Shown one piece after another: positions 15,365 through 15,379 of a DNA stretch of 15,379 nt. A program made the translations under genes and the position numbers. The stretch spans positions 3,338-18,716 of the forward strand of contig RCSS01000516.1 in NCBI GenBank assembly GCA_004000155.1, read 5' to 3'. This stretch comes from Tubulinosema ratisbonensis (lineage: Eukaryota; Microsporidia; Tubulinosematidae). Numbering within the stretch: the stretch's first letter is position 1; the number at the start of each line of letters is the position of its first letter. The notes under the pieces are model-generated. The model made no database searches, was not told where the DNA came from, and worked only from the letters and a program-made list of their open reading frames with translations.

Positions 15365-15379
15365 AATTGGGTATTTTTC

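Overview
The window reads as nuclear DNA of a microsporidian, one of the AT-rich, gene-sparse genomes. Every recognisable protein is eukaryotic (Trm112, an ELO elongase, Gid8, Urm1, a TRAPP sedlin subunit, Naa50, a cytosolic glucose-6-phosphate isomerase). The proteins are short and intron-free, start codons sit almost directly on AT-rich flanks, and AATAAA signals overlap stop codons. That combination fits microsporidia. The exact species cannot be read from the sequence; Edhazardia-, Tubulinosema- or Anncaliia-like genomes are my guess. Scattered single Ns and NNN runs show a low-coverage assembly, so lone frameshifts may be sequencing errors.

Layout. 1-1689: no intact gene, but a decayed plus-strand coding relic (copy A). 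1690-2874 (-): MFS transporter of the nucleoside-symporter/LacY type. 3267-3602 (+): Trm112. 3603-5230: no intact gene, relic copy B. 5231-6034 (-): fatty-acid elongase. 6154-8033 (-): a long pseudogene (copy C) of the same family as A and B, whose last 195 codons are still open. 8178-8867 (+) and 8954-9633 (-): a tail-to-tail inverted pair of Sdt1/Phm8-like HAD phosphatases. 9634-10809: no intact gene, possible relic copy D. 10810-11442 (-): Gid8. 11562-11852 (+): Urm1. 11853-12224 (-): sedlin-like TRAPP subunit, whose stop codon directly abuts that of Urm1. 12240-12600: AT-rich simple repeats. 12820-14661 (+): glucose-6-phosphate isomerase with a cysteine-rich insert. 14866-15363 (+): Naa50 acetyltransferase.

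The genes are a housekeeping mix, not one pathway: metabolite import (MFS), glycolysis (GPI), lipid elongation, nucleotide or phosphate-ester hydrolysis (HAD pair), translation and tRNA modification (Trm112, Urm1), N-terminal acetylation (Naa50), ubiquitin ligation (Gid8) and vesicle tethering (TRAPP).

The main new observation is that the long 'empty' intergenic stretches are not featureless. Three of them (A, B, C), and possibly a fourth (D), carry degraded copies of one unrecognised protein family. They show when in-frame stops and a few frameshifts are tolerated and the copies are compared. The second point is the HAD pair: the full-length copy has lost two catalytic or metal-binding aspartates, while the copy that keeps them carries a one-base frameshift.
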